A stretch of DNA of 64,000 bases from DASUAS01 sp963841415 (GCA_963841415.1 CAWJCN010000004.1:434001-498000); one strand, 5' to 3'; counted from the stretch's first letter, positions 1 through 8,588 are shown. A program made the numbers and translations. Notes: generated by a model from the letters alone, not told the origin.

Positions 1-1
1 C

Positions 2-934
2 GATCTGCTGCAGGAGGCCCTGCGCGCCGGCGCACGCGACGTGATCGCGCCCGACATGGCCCCGGACGACCTGCGCGCCGCCATCGAGCGCGCGTTCGAC
101 ACCGCCATCCATCGTCGTCGGGTGTTCGACGGCGACGACAACGGCATCGGCGAGGACGATCGCAGCCGCGTGATCATGGCGTTGTGCCCGAAGGGCGGCG
201 CGGGCAAGACCACGATCTCCACCAACCTCGCCCTCGCGCTCGCGCAGGCGGCGCCGGGCGAAGTCGTGATCCTCGACCTCGACGTGCAGTTCGGCGACGT
301 CGCGAGTGCGCTCGGTTTGCGCCCCGACCTCACGCTGGCCGACGCCGTGCGTTCTATGGACACGGTCGACGCCACCAGCGTCAAGGCACACCTCGCCGTC
401 CACCCGCAGGACGAGCTGTTCGTCCTGTGCGCGCCCACCACGCCGACCGAGGCCGACGAGATCTCGGTCGAACAGGTCGAGCGAGTCGTCGAGCTGCTCG
501 CTCAGTCGTTCAAGTACGTGGTCATCGACACGGCGTCCGGGCTCGACGAGAACACCCTCGCCACCCTCGAGTACGCGACCGACCTCCTGCTGATCTCGGC
601 CACCGACGTACCGAGCGTCCGGGCGACGGTGAAGGAGATCGAGGCGCTGCGCGTGATCGGCAAGCCGCAGCACCTCTGGCACTTCGTGCTGAACCGCGCC
701 GACGCCAAGACCGGATTGACCATCCCCGCCATCGAGCGGACGGTCGGCATCAACGTCGACGTGGCCATCCCCAGCTCCCGGTCCGTGCCGATGTCGCTCA
801 ACCAGGGAGAGCCGCTGGTGCTCTCCGACCCGCGCTCGGCGGTGTCGCTGGCCATGCTCCAGCTGGTGCGCCGGCTCGCGCCGCAGGCAGCACCGACCGA
901 CACGAGGCCCACGGGCCTCTTCCGGCGGCGGTGA
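2..934 (+). CDS. CpaE-like P-loop ATPase of a Flp/Tad pilus system (5' truncated)
   Basis: The frame is open from base 2, so the gene starts before the window; 310 residues are visible. The first ~20 residues (DLLQEALRAGARDVIAPDM) resemble the end of the receiver-like domain found in CpaE. A MinD/ParA-type ATPase follows, with a deviant Walker A KGGAGKTT at visible residues 64-71 and a Walker B-like VILDLDVQFGD. CpaE-family proteins act at the cytoplasmic membrane in localising and assembling the Tad secretion machine. The cpaF gene begins 4 nt after the stop, which supports the family call over a chromosome-partitioning ParA. A GTG at 41 is in frame but would cut into the conserved N-terminal part. 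Confidence 0.85.
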   Translation, partial: DLLQEALRAGARDVIAPDMAPDDLRAAIERAFDTAIHRRRVFDGDDNGIGEDDRSRVIMALCPKGGAGKTTISTNLALALAQAAPGEVVILDLDVQFGDVASALGLRPDLTLADAVRSMDTVDATSVKAHLAVHPQDELFVLCAPTTPTEADEISVEQVERVVELLAQSFKYVVIDTASGLDENTLATLEYATDLLLISATDVPSVRATVKEIEALRVIGKPQHLWHFVLNRADAKTGLTIPAIERTVGINVDVAIPSSRSVPMSLNQGEPLVLSDPRSAVSLAMLQLVRRLAPQAAPTDTRPTGLFRRR

Positions 935-938
935 CGCG

Positions 939-2318
939 ATGAAGCTCAGTGAGCGGATGAAGCAGAGCCGCAAGGACTCGAGCGACTCGTCCTCGTTCGG
1001 CACCGTCACCACCCGCGCCGCCGGCGCCGCGGAGGCGAGGAGCGCCGCGCCTGCCGATCCGGTGATCGCGCTGAAGCGGCGCGCCCAGGAGGCGCTGATC
1101 CTGCGCATGGGACCCGCGCTGTGGGACGCGACGACGCCGGTCTCGCAGCTCGACACCCAGGTCGTCCGCGAGCTGAGCGCGGTGCTCAAGGAAGAGAAGA
1201 TCCCGCTCAACGACGCCGAGCGCGAGCAACTCGTGGGCGAGATCATCGACCAGGCCCTGGGATACGGGCCGATCGAGCGCTACCTCGACGACGCCACCGT
1301 CACCGAGGTGATGGTCAACGGCACCGATGGTGTCTACATCGAACGCGAGGGCAAGCTCGAGCTCACCGACGCGCAATTCTTCTCCGACCTTCACGTCATG
1401 CGCGTGATCGACCGCATCGTCGCCCCCCTCGGGCGCCGCATCGACGAGTCGTCGCCCATGGTCGATGCCCGCCTGCCCGACGGCTCGCGCGTCAACGCGG
1501 TGATCCCACCGCTTGCGATCGACGGTCCGCAGCTCACGATCCGCAAGTTCGCCCAGCGCGTCCTCACCCTCCGCGACCTCATGGAGCTGGGCACGCTCAC
1601 CGGTCCCGTGGCCGACTTCCTGGCGGCCTGCGTGAAGGGCCGGATGAACATCCTCATCAGCGGCGGCACCGGCAGCGGCAAGACCACGCTGCTCAACGTC
1701 CTCTCGTCGATGATCCCCGAGGAGGAGCGCATCGTGACGATCGAGGACGCGGCCGAGCTCCGCCTGCAGCAGCGGCATGTGATCCGGCTCGAGAGCCGCC
1801 CGGCGAACATCGAGGGCCGGGGCGAGGTGCGCGCCCGCGACCTCGTTCGCAACGCGCTGCGCATGCGCCCCGACCGCATCGTGATCGGCGAGGTGCGCGG
1901 CGCCGAGGCCCTCGACATGCTCCAGGCCATGAACACCGGCCACGACGGATCGCTCTCAACGCTCCACGCCAACTCCCCACGCGACGCGCTCGCCCGGGTC
2001 GAGACCATGGTCCTCATGGCCGGCTTCGACTTGCCGGTTCGGGCGATCCGTGAGCAGGCCGCGTCGGCCCTCGACCTCCTCGTGCACATCAACCGCGGCC
2101 GCGATGGTGTACGACGCGTGACGCGCGTGTCCAGCGTCGACGGCATGGAAGGCGACCTGATCACCCTCTCCGACGTGTTCCTGTTCGGGACCGAGACGGG
2201 CGCCGACGACGGGGTCAACGGTACGTTGCGTCCGACCGGTGTGCGCCCGAAGCTCGCCGAGCGCCTTCAGGAGGCCGGCATCACCCTGCCGGGCGACCTG
2301 TTCGGCACCGCGGCCTGA
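939..2318 (+). CDS. cpaF: CpaF/TadA family secretion ATPase
   Basis: This 459-aa protein is a hexameric type II/IV secretion ATPase that powers Flp/Tad pilus assembly. The N-terminal ~70 residues are polar and low complexity. The ATPase core has Walker A GGTGSGKTT at residues 242-250, an Asp box (TIEDAAELRL), a Walker B region (IVIGEVRGAEALDML) and a His box (LSTLHANSP). The ATG at 939 lies 4 nt after the cpaE-like stop, so the two are probably cotranscribed. The inner-membrane genes tadB/tadC that usually follow are missing: the next gene is on the other strand and ends 12 nt away. Confidence 0.95.
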   Translation: MKLSERMKQSRKDSSDSSSFGTVTTRAAGAAEARSAAPADPVIALKRRAQEALILRMGPALWDATTPVSQLDTQVVRELSAVLKEEKIPLNDAEREQLVGEIIDQALGYGPIERYLDDATVTEVMVNGTDGVYIEREGKLELTDAQFFSDLHVMRVIDRIVAPLGRRIDESSPMVDARLPDGSRVNAVIPPLAIDGPQLTIRKFAQRVLTLRDLMELGTLTGPVADFLAACVKGRMNILISGGTGSGKTTLLNVLSSMIPEEERIVTIEDAAELRLQQRHVIRLESRPANIEGRGEVRARDLVRNALRMRPDRIVIGEVRGAEALDMLQAMNTGHDGSLSTLHANSPRDALARVETMVLMAGFDLPVRAIREQAASALDLLVHINRGRDGVRRVTRVSSVDGMEGDLITLSDVFLFGTETGADDGVNGTLRPTGVRPKLAERLQEAGITLPGDLFGTAA

Positions 2319-2330
2319 ACGGCGCGGGAC

Positions 2331-3950
2331 TCAGCTCGCGGACGGCATCGCGATCGTGGCGAGGTCGATCGCCGCTGGCGCACCCGCCGGGCGTGCCTTC
2401 GCCGTGACCGCGCGCGTCATGTTGCGTTGCCGCCCGGGCACCGGCGACTCCTTGTAGCCCACGCCCTTCGCGTTGCCCGACGTGTCGAGGAACCTCTGGA
2501 TGTCGACGGCACCGGTGGCGAAGTCGCCGGTGCCGGTCGCGTCGCACGGCATCACCTGCTCGATGTCGGTCGGCGCCGACGTCGAGAAGGTGTTGCCCGA
2601 GAAGCAGTTCTGGTCGGCGGCGTCGCTCAGCACAACACCGAGATCCACGAGGCCCGAGCGCTCGACGGTGTTGTCGGTGACCCGGTTGCCCGTCGGTTGG
2701 TGCGGCACGTCCTCGAGGCCGACACTCGGCGCGAGGGCGATCCCCACCTTGGCGTTGTCGGCGATCCGGTTCTTCGTGATGATGTCCTGCTGCCCGCCCG
2801 CGATCACGATCCCGACGCCGAACGCGGGGTCGTACGCCTCCTCGTTCCCGCGCGTGGCGCGGGGGTTGCCGTTGTCGTCGACCACGTTCCCCGCGAGGGT
2901 GGCCTCGCCCTGCGGTGAGAGCTCCTCGGCACCGAAGCTGTTCGGCACCATGCCGGTGCGGTTGTGCGACCACTGCGAGTTGACGAGGAACAGGTCGCCC
3001 GACGAGTTGGACCCCGAGTAGCCCAGCAGGTTGTACTCGGACACGACGTCGGTGATCACCGCGTGGCAGGGGTTGCACTGCCCGATGTAGAAGCCGGAAT
3101 CGGGGCTGCCCGACGCGTACGAGTGGTCGAACTGGCCGTACTGCGAGTCGTAGGCGTAGATGCCGTAGTCGCCGTTGCGGTACGCGGTGAGGTACGAGCC
3201 GCGGTAGCCGAGGACGCCGTTCCAGAAGAACCCGTTCTCCGTGAAGTTGCGCGCGGTGAGGTTCTCGACCGCCACACCGTCACCACCGACGACGAACACG
3301 CCGTTGTCGCGCTTGAATTCGCCGTCGAGGATCGTGCGGTTGCGGTCGACGCCGCGCAACACGATGCCGTCGGTGCCGATGGTGACGCTCTCCTTGTAGA
3401 CACCGGGCGACACGAGCACGAGGTCGCCCTTCTTGGCTCGGTCGACCCCGGCCTGGATGCTCTTGGCGTCGGCCGGGACGCGGATGGTGCGGCCGGACGC
3501 CCGGAACTCCGGCGCCGGCTCGTCGCCACCACCGACGGGCGCGATCGGCGTGGCCGCGACGGCGTCGCCCACCGCGAGGTTGCCGCGCTGGCCGCTGGTG
3601 GGCGTGCCGTGCAGCGTGCAGTAGTAGGCGAACGAACCGGCCTGGCCGAAGGTGTGCACGTACGACTTGCCCGGCTTGAGGTCGGCGCTGCCGTAGGCCT
3701 TCCCGGAGTCGGGGGTGACGTTGTGCGTGTTGCGGCCCACGTTGATCCACCGCACCGTCGTGCCCTCCCCGACGTTCAACGTCGACGGTGTGAACAGGTT
3801 GTCGCGGATGCGGATGGTGACGACCTTGTGCACCGACTCCACCGACTGCACCGACTCCACGCGCTCGTGGCCCGCCGCCGGTTGGGCCACCGCCGGCACC
3901 AGGGCCGCCGCGAGCGACGCCGCGAGCAGCACGAGGGCCAGGCGGCGCAT
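2331..3950 (-). CDS. Secreted cupredoxin / right-handed beta-helix protein
   Basis: A 539-aa exported protein. Residues 1-28 form a signal peptide (MRRLALVLLAASLAAALVPA). Residues ~43-127 are a plastocyanin-like domain with probable copper ligands H76, C111 and H114 in NTHNV and YYCTLHG; the usual axial Met position appears to be Q121. Residues ~155-510 are a parallel beta-helix related to NosD/pectate-lyase-like repeats (AGVDRAKKGDLVLVSPGVYK and later Asn-rich turns). The ATG at 3950 overlaps the aminopeptidase stop as TGATG, indicating coupled translation. The function is unknown; a copper-binding or polysaccharide-active extracellular role is inference. Confidence 0.85.
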   Translation of the reverse strand: MRRLALVLLAASLAAALVPAVAQPAAGHERVESVQSVESVHKVVTIRIRDNLFTPSTLNVGEGTTVRWINVGRNTHNVTPDSGKAYGSADLKPGKSYVHTFGQAGSFAYYCTLHGTPTSGQRGNLAVGDAVAATPIAPVGGGDEPAPEFRASGRTIRVPADAKSIQAGVDRAKKGDLVLVSPGVYKESVTIGTDGIVLRGVDRNRTILDGEFKRDNGVFVVGGDGVAVENLTARNFTENGFFWNGVLGYRGSYLTAYRNGDYGIYAYDSQYGQFDHSYASGSPDSGFYIGQCNPCHAVITDVVSEYNLLGYSGSNSSGDLFLVNSQWSHNRTGMVPNSFGAEELSPQGEATLAGNVVDDNGNPRATRGNEEAYDPAFGVGIVIAGGQQDIITKNRIADNAKVGIALAPSVGLEDVPHQPTGNRVTDNTVERSGLVDLGVVLSDAADQNCFSGNTFSTSAPTDIEQVMPCDATGTGDFATGAVDIQRFLDTSGNAKGVGYKESPVPGRQRNMTRAVTAKARPAGAPAAIDLATIAMPSAS

Positions 3951-5488
3951 CACTTCGACGGCGCCTCGAAGGTGCGCGCCAACTCGACCAGCGTCCTGAC
4001 GCCGAACCCGGTGCCTCCCTTGGTGAGGTAGCCGTCGTCGGCGCCGGCCCGCGCCGGACCCGCGATGTCGAGGTGCACCCACGGCGCGCCGTCGACGAAC
4101 TCCTGCAGGAAGAGCCCGGCGGTGAGCGCGCCGCCGTAGCTCCCGCCGATGTTCTTGAGGTCGGCAACCTCCGACTCGAGCTGCTTGCGGTAGTCCGTGG
4201 GCAGGGGGAGCGGCCACACCGGCTCGCCGGCCCGATCGGCCGCGTCGCGCACCTGCTGCGACCAGTCGTCGTCGTTGCCCATGAGCCCGGCGATCTTGTC
4301 GCCCAAAGCCACCATGCACGCACCGGTGAGCGTGGCGAGGTCGATCACCGCCGACGGCTTCTCGTCCGACGCGAGTGACAACGCGTCGGCGAGGATGAGC
4401 CTGCCCTCGGCGTCCGTGTTCAGCACCTCGACCGTCTTGCCGTTGCGGATGCGCAGCACGTCACCGGGACGGATGGCGGTGCCGCTCGGCATGTTCTCGA
4501 CCAGCGGCACGTAGCCGGTGATCCGCGTCTTCACGCCGAGGGCGGCGAGCGTCGACATCGCCGCGATCACGGCCGCGCCACCCGACATGTCGGTCTTCAT
4601 CGTCTCCATCCCGCCCGCCGTCTTCAGCGAGAGGCCGCCGGAGTCGAACACCACGCCCTTCCCCACGAGCGCGAGCGGCTTTCCGCCCGCGCCCGACGGC
4701 GCGTACGTCATCTTCAGGAAGCGCGGCGCCTGCTCGGAGCCCTGCCCGACACCGAGCACGCCACCCATGCGGTGGGCCTGGAGCTGCTTGACGTCGAGCA
4801 CCTGCACGGCGACGTTCTTGCCCCGCAGCAGCTTGCGCGCGGCCGCGACCATGTCGGCCGGCGACTTCTCCTTCGACGGTGTGTTCACCATGTCGCGCGC
4901 CCAGGTGACCGCGTCACCGACCGTCGCGCCCCGCTCGACCGCGTTGCGCACCGGCGCTCCACCGGCGGCGAGCACGGTCACCTTCTTCAGCTTCGACGGT
5001 GTCGCGCCGCCCTTGTACTCGAGGTACTGGTAGCCGCCGAGCACGAAGCCCTCGGCGACCGCCTGGGCCGCGTCAGCCACCGCGAGCTCCGTGCCCGCCG
5101 TCGCGAGCGTCGTGGCGACCGACACCACCTTCCCCGCACGGCGAGCGACCGCGGCGGCGGCGCGCCGCACGCCGTCGACCGTGAGCTCCGCGGGATCGCC
5201 GATCCCGACGAGGAGCGCGGCTTTGGCGCGCAGTCGGCCGCCGGTGGGCACGGCGAGGGTCTCGCCCAGCTTGCCGTCGAATCCAGCTTCGGCGAGGAAG
5301 GCGGTGAGCCCGCCGTCGAGCGCGGTGTCGACGGCGTCGGCGCCGGGACCGAGCGCGGTGTCGACGGCGTCGGCGCCGGGACCGAGCTCGGCGCCCTTCC
5401 CGATGGGCCCCTTTCCAACGGGCACTGCGAGCAGCTCGGCCGCGACTCGATCGGCGGGGGTGGTGGCGACGGTGAACGACAGGGACAC
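3950..5488 (-). CDS. pepA: Leucyl aminopeptidase (M17)
   Basis: A 512-aa cytosolic, two-metal leucyl aminopeptidase that removes N-terminal residues from peptides. The catalytic domain carries VGKGVVFDSGGLSLK, the signature NTDAEGRL near residue 350, and VIDLATLTGA. Length fits the family (~500 aa). The GTG at 5488 follows a GGAG element by 6 nt and gives MSLSFTVATT. The N-terminal domain contains a perfect 33-bp tandem duplication (5318-5383), repeating GPGADAVDTAL at residues ~36-57. The downstream beta-helix gene overlaps the stop. Confidence 0.93.
   Translation of the reverse strand: MSLSFTVATTPADRVAAELLAVPVGKGPIGKGAELGPGADAVDTALGPGADAVDTALDGGLTAFLAEAGFDGKLGETLAVPTGGRLRAKAALLVGIGDPAELTVDGVRRAAAAVARRAGKVVSVATTLATAGTELAVADAAQAVAEGFVLGGYQYLEYKGGATPSKLKKVTVLAAGGAPVRNAVERGATVGDAVTWARDMVNTPSKEKSPADMVAAARKLLRGKNVAVQVLDVKQLQAHRMGGVLGVGQGSEQAPRFLKMTYAPSGAGGKPLALVGKGVVFDSGGLSLKTAGGMETMKTDMSGGAAVIAAMSTLAALGVKTRITGYVPLVENMPSGTAIRPGDVLRIRNGKTVEVLNTDAEGRLILADALSLASDEKPSAVIDLATLTGACMVALGDKIAGLMGNDDDWSQQVRDAADRAGEPVWPLPLPTDYRKQLESEVADLKNIGGSYGGALTAGLFLQEFVDGAPWVHLDIAGPARAGADDGYLTKGGTGFGVRTLVELARTFEAPSK
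5318..5383. repeat. Perfect 33-bp tandem duplication inside pepA
   Basis: Copies at 5318-5350 and 5351-5383 are identical. The unit is a multiple of three, so it adds an 11-residue repeat to the aminopeptidase N-terminal domain without changing the frame. Complete identity suggests a recent slippage event. Confidence 0.9.
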
Positions 5489-5528
5489 GATGGCTCCGGG
5501 GGTCTCGGGGATGGAAGCGGCTCGAGCG

Positions 5529-6089
5529 TCAGGACCGGTCGGTGCGGACGGGACGGAACGTCCCCTCCTGCCACCGGGCGAGGGTGTACACGAGGTCGGC
5601 GAGGCGGTTGAGGTACGCGACGACCGCGCTGCCGTCGAGCCAACCTTCCCGCGCGGCCGAGACCGCGTTGCGTTCGGCGCGGCGTACGACCGCACGCGCG
5701 ACGTCGAGCGCGGCGGCGACGCGATTCTCGCCCGGCAGCACGAACTCGGTGGGCGGCTCGTAGCGCGCGGTGATGTCGTCGATGATCGGCTCGAGCGCCG
5801 CGACCATGTCGTCGGTCGTGCGCGACACGCCGGCGACGAGCTTGTCCCGCTTGTCGGGCGCGGTCGCGAGCTCGGCACCCACCACGAACAGCTCGCGTTG
5901 CAGACGGATCAGCAGTGCGTCGAGCTCCGAGCCCGGCTCGGTCTCGGCCCGGGCCAGGCCCAGCATCGACACCGCCTCGTCGACCGCGCCGTAGGCGTCG
6001 GGTCCGGGCGAGTCCTTGCCGATGCGCCCGCCGAAGAGCAGACCCGTGCTGCCGTCGTCGCCCTTGCGCGTGTAGATCTTCGCTGTCAT
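5529..6089 (-). CDS. PduO-type cob(I)alamin adenosyltransferase
   Basis: A 186-aa enzyme that transfers the adenosyl group of ATP to cob(I)alamin. Family features are the N-terminal KIYTRKGDDGSTG ATP-binding motif, RLQRELFVVGAELA, and the C-terminal NRLADLVYTLAR. The ATG at 6089 matches the family N-terminus and has a TAGACT -10-like box 8 nt upstream, suggesting a leaderless mRNA. A 54-bp palindrome lies just beyond, over the expected -35 region. A B12-dependent MetH encoded at 11-14.5 kb shows that the host uses cobalamin. Confidence 0.93.
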   Translation of the reverse strand: MTAKIYTRKGDDGSTGLLFGGRIGKDSPGPDAYGAVDEAVSMLGLARAETEPGSELDALLIRLQRELFVVGAELATAPDKRDKLVAGVSRTTDDMVAALEPIIDDITARYEPPTEFVLPGENRVAAALDVARAVVRRAERNAVSAAREGWLDGSAVVAYLNRLADLVYTLARWQEGTFRPVRTDRS

Positions 6090-6097
6090 CCGGGCGG

Positions 6098-6103
6098 AGT
6101 CTA
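6098..6103 (-). promoter_or_regulatory. -10 box (TAGACT) for the cobalamin adenosyltransferase
   Basis: TAGACT reads on the minus strand, 8 nt before the ATG at 6089. The spacing predicts transcription starting at or within a few bases of the start codon. Confidence 0.5.
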
Positions 6104-6117
6104 CGGCCACCTCCCCG

Positions 6118-6171
6118 CCGAGCATCTCGGACTTGACCCCCACATGTGTACGTCAACTCCGAGATGTTCGG
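6118..6171. repeat. 54-bp imperfect palindrome, copy A
   Basis: Two 26-nt arms (6118-6143 and 6146-6171) are inverted copies matching at 21 of 26 positions around a 2-nt centre. The outer halves read CCGAgCATCTCGGA and the inner halves contain TTGAC/GTCAA. It lies between the divergent cobalamin adenosyltransferase and prenyltransferase genes. A second copy at 57961-58014 matches 47 of 54 positions in reverse orientation. It may be a dispersed REP-like element or a dimeric-regulator site. Confidence 0.8.
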
Positions 6172-6230
6172 AGGCGCGGGGACGCCGCCGACCCCGGCGC
6201 GGGCGGCCCGGAGACGCCGGGAGGGCCCGG

Positions 6231-6236
6231 TACCCT
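6231..6236 (+). promoter_or_regulatory. -10 box (TACCCT) for the decaprenyl-phosphoribose gene
   Basis: TACCCT ends 7 nt before the ATG at 6244, the geometry of a leaderless actinobacterial promoter. No Shine-Dalgarno-like sequence fits this start. Confidence 0.55.
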
Positions 6237-6243
6237 TGGCGCG

Positions 6244-7170
6244 ATGTCGGCGGTCCCGGATCCTGCGCGTCCCGAGCCCGACGAGGAACCGACCCGGTCG
6301 TCCACGATCAAGGCGGCAATCCGCACCGCCCGGCCGAAGCAGTGGACGAAGAACGTGCTCGTGTTCGCGGCGCCCGCGGCCGCCGGGGTGCTCGACCAGC
6401 GCGACGCGCTGCTGAAGACCTTGGTGGCGTTCGTCGGCTTCTGCTTCGCGGCCAGCGGCACCTACTTCCTCAACGACGCCAACGACGCCGAAGCCGACCG
6501 CCTGCACCCCACCAAGCGGCACCGCCCCATCGCGGCCGGCGATCTCGACGCGCGCACCGCGCGGATCATGGCCGTCGTGTTGATCCTCATCTCCTTCGCG
6601 GTCACCGCACCCATCAACGACTTCAAGCTCACCGGCGTCGTCGCGGGCTACGTGCTGGTCACGATCTCCTACACCACGTGGCTCAAGTACGAACCGGTCA
6701 TCGACCTTGCGGCCGTGGCCGCCGGGTTCGTGTTCCGTGCCATCGCGGGTGGCGTGGCCACCAACGTCGCCCTCTCCGACTGGTTCCTCATCGTCGCCGG
6801 TGCGGGTTCGCTGTTCATCGTCACCGGGAAGCGTCACGCGGAGCAGGTGGAGCTCGGGTCCGACTCGTTCGAGCACCGGCGCACGCTGGGCGAGTACTCC
6901 ACCGCGTTCTTGGGTTACGTGCGCGCGGTGTCGTCGGGCGTGATGATCACGGCTTATTGCCTGTGGGCCTTCGAGAACGCTGCGCACACCGGCGACGAGA
7001 CGTGGTTCCGACTCTCCATCGTGCCCTTCGTCATCGCGGTGCTGCGCTACGCGCTGGTCGTCGACCAGGGTGGCGGGGGCGCACCCGAGGAGGTCGTCCT
7101 CGCCGACCGCACCCTGCAGATCGTCGGCGTGATCTGGCTGGTCACGTTCGCGCTGGGTGTCCGTGGCTGA
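6244..7170 (+). CDS. UbiA-family decaprenyl-phosphate phosphoribosyltransferase
   Basis: A 308-aa polytopic membrane enzyme of the UbiA prenyltransferase family. Residues ~20-40 (RTARPKQWTKNVLVF) and the Asp-rich motif NDANDAEADRLHPTKRHRP match the Rv3806c-type enzyme that joins phosphoribosyl pyrophosphate to decaprenyl phosphate. About eight hydrophobic segments are visible. The next two genes encode DprE1 and DprE2, the following two steps to decaprenyl-phosphoryl-arabinose, so the specific call rests partly on context. Its 3' end overlaps dprE1 by 14 nt. Confidence 0.9.
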   Translation: MSAVPDPARPEPDEEPTRSSTIKAAIRTARPKQWTKNVLVFAAPAAAGVLDQRDALLKTLVAFVGFCFAASGTYFLNDANDAEADRLHPTKRHRPIAAGDLDARTARIMAVVLILISFAVTAPINDFKLTGVVAGYVLVTISYTTWLKYEPVIDLAAVAAGFVFRAIAGGVATNVALSDWFLIVAGAGSLFIVTGKRHAEQVELGSDSFEHRRTLGEYSTAFLGYVRAVSSGVMITAYCLWAFENAAHTGDETWFRLSIVPFVIAVLRYALVVDQGGGGAPEEVVLADRTLQIVGVIWLVTFALGVRG

Positions 7171-8527
7171 CCCGCTCAGCGAACGCGCCGCGCTCCTCAC
7201 CGGCTGGAGCCGCACTGCGCCGACGGCGGCGACGCTGGTCGAGCTGCACGACGCAGGCGACGTCGACGCCGGCCTCGCCCGGGCGGGACGGCGCGGCCTG
7301 ATCGCGCGCGGCCTCGGTCGCAGCTACGGCGACGCGGCGCAGAACGCCGGCGGTGTGGTGCTCGACACGACCACGCTCGCCGGCTTCCACGAGATCGACG
7401 TCGAGCGGGGCGTCGTCCGCGTCGACTCGGGCGTGAGCCTCGAGGCGATCATGCGCACGATGGTGCCGCTGGGCTGGTTCGTCCACGTCACCCCGGGCAC
7501 TCGCCAGGTCACGGTGGGTGGCGCACTGGCGGCCGACGTCCACGGCAAGAGCCACCACTTCGACGGCAGCTTCGCCAACCACGTCGAGTCGTTCGTGCTG
7601 CACACCCCCAAGGGCACCGTCACCGTCACGCCCGACTCCGATCCCGAGCTGTTCTGGGGTACTGCCGGTGCGCTCGGCCTCACCGGTGTGATCGCCGAGG
7701 CCACGATCCACCTGTTGCCGATCGAGACGTCCATGATCCGCGCCGAGAACCTGCGCTGCCCGGACCTCGATTCGGTGATGGCCTTGATGGCCGAGGGCGA
7801 CGACAAGTTCCGCTTCTCGGCCGCGTGGATCGACTGCCTCGCCACCGGCGCGTCGCTCGGCCGTTCCGTGTTGTCGCGCGGGGACCACGCCGCCGTCGAC
7901 GACCTCCCGAAGAAGCTCCGCCGCGACCCGCTGCACTTCGCGCCCAAGGCGTTGCTCCCGGCCCCGCCGTGGGCACCCAACGGTCTGCTCAACCGACTCA
8001 GCGTGGCCGCGTTCAACGAGTTCTGGTACCGGGTCACCCCGTCGCTGCACGGGCACGTCGAGACGATCTCGTCGTTCTTCCATCCGCTCGACGGCGTGAA
8101 GGACTGGAATCGCCTCTACGGCAGTTGCGGCTTCCTGCAGTATCAGTACGTCGTACCCGACGACGCACACGACGCGGTGCGCCGGTCGATCGAGATGCTC
8201 AGCGAGGCGCGCGCGGCGTCGTTCCTCGCGGTGCTCAAACGCTTCGGACCCGGCAACCCGGGCCCGCTGTCGTTCCCGCAGCCAGGTTGGACGCTCGCGC
8301 TCGACATCCCTGCGACCGTGCCCGGTCTGGCCGAGCTGCTCGACGAGCTCGACCAGCTCGTCGCTGACGTCGGAGGCCGCATCTACCTCGCCAAAGATTC
8401 TCGCCTGCGTCCCGAGCTGGTGCCCGTCATGTACCCCCAGCTCGGCCGCTTCGCCGAGCTGCGCGCGCGCGTCGACCCCGCCGGCGTGCTCCAGTCCGAC
8501 CTCCAACGCCGTCTCGGCCTCCCCTGA
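7157..8527 (+). CDS. dprE1: Decaprenylphosphoryl-beta-D-ribose 2'-oxidase DprE1
   Basis: A 456-aa FAD-dependent oxidase that oxidises the ribose 2'-OH of decaprenyl-phosphoryl-ribose. The FAD-binding segment shows GLGRSYGDAAQN and GTRQVTVGGALAADVHGK; the C-terminus carries YLAKDSRLRP, as in mycobacterial DprE1. In the substrate-binding loop the mycobacterial PGWNIC motif reads PGWTLA, so the benzothiazinone-reactive Cys387 corresponds to A381. The GTG at 7157 overlaps the prenyltransferase gene by 14 nt, so translation is likely coupled. DprE2 follows after 86 nt. Confidence 0.93.
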   Translation: MSVADPLSERAALLTGWSRTAPTAATLVELHDAGDVDAGLARAGRRGLIARGLGRSYGDAAQNAGGVVLDTTTLAGFHEIDVERGVVRVDSGVSLEAIMRTMVPLGWFVHVTPGTRQVTVGGALAADVHGKSHHFDGSFANHVESFVLHTPKGTVTVTPDSDPELFWGTAGALGLTGVIAEATIHLLPIETSMIRAENLRCPDLDSVMALMAEGDDKFRFSAAWIDCLATGASLGRSVLSRGDHAAVDDLPKKLRRDPLHFAPKALLPAPPWAPNGLLNRLSVAAFNEFWYRVTPSLHGHVETISSFFHPLDGVKDWNRLYGSCGFLQYQYVVPDDAHDAVRRSIEMLSEARAASFLAVLKRFGPGNPGPLSFPQPGWTLALDIPATVPGLAELLDELDQLVADVGGRIYLAKDSRLRPELVPVMYPQLGRFAELRARVDPAGVLQSDLQRRLGLP

Positions 8528-8547
8528 CCCTCCCTCCCATTTCTTTC

Positions 8548-8588
8548 GGCGTCGAAGTGGCGCGAGTATCCGCCCCCACTTCGACGCC
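8548..8588. terminator. Perfect 13-bp inverted repeat between dprE1 and dprE2
   Basis: Arms GGCGTCGAAGTGG (8548-8560) and its exact complement (8576-8588) flank a 15-nt loop. No T-run follows. It starts 20 nt after the dprE1 stop and ends 25 nt before dprE2, so it could be an intrinsic-type terminator or mRNA-stabilising hairpin, or an operator for dprE2. Confidence 0.6.

Noticed and set aside
5091..7301. Very long plus-strand frame antisense to pepA and across the prenyltransferase
   Set aside because: Arg/Ala-rich, no motifs, and it overlaps three well-supported genes; typical of high-GC shadow frames.
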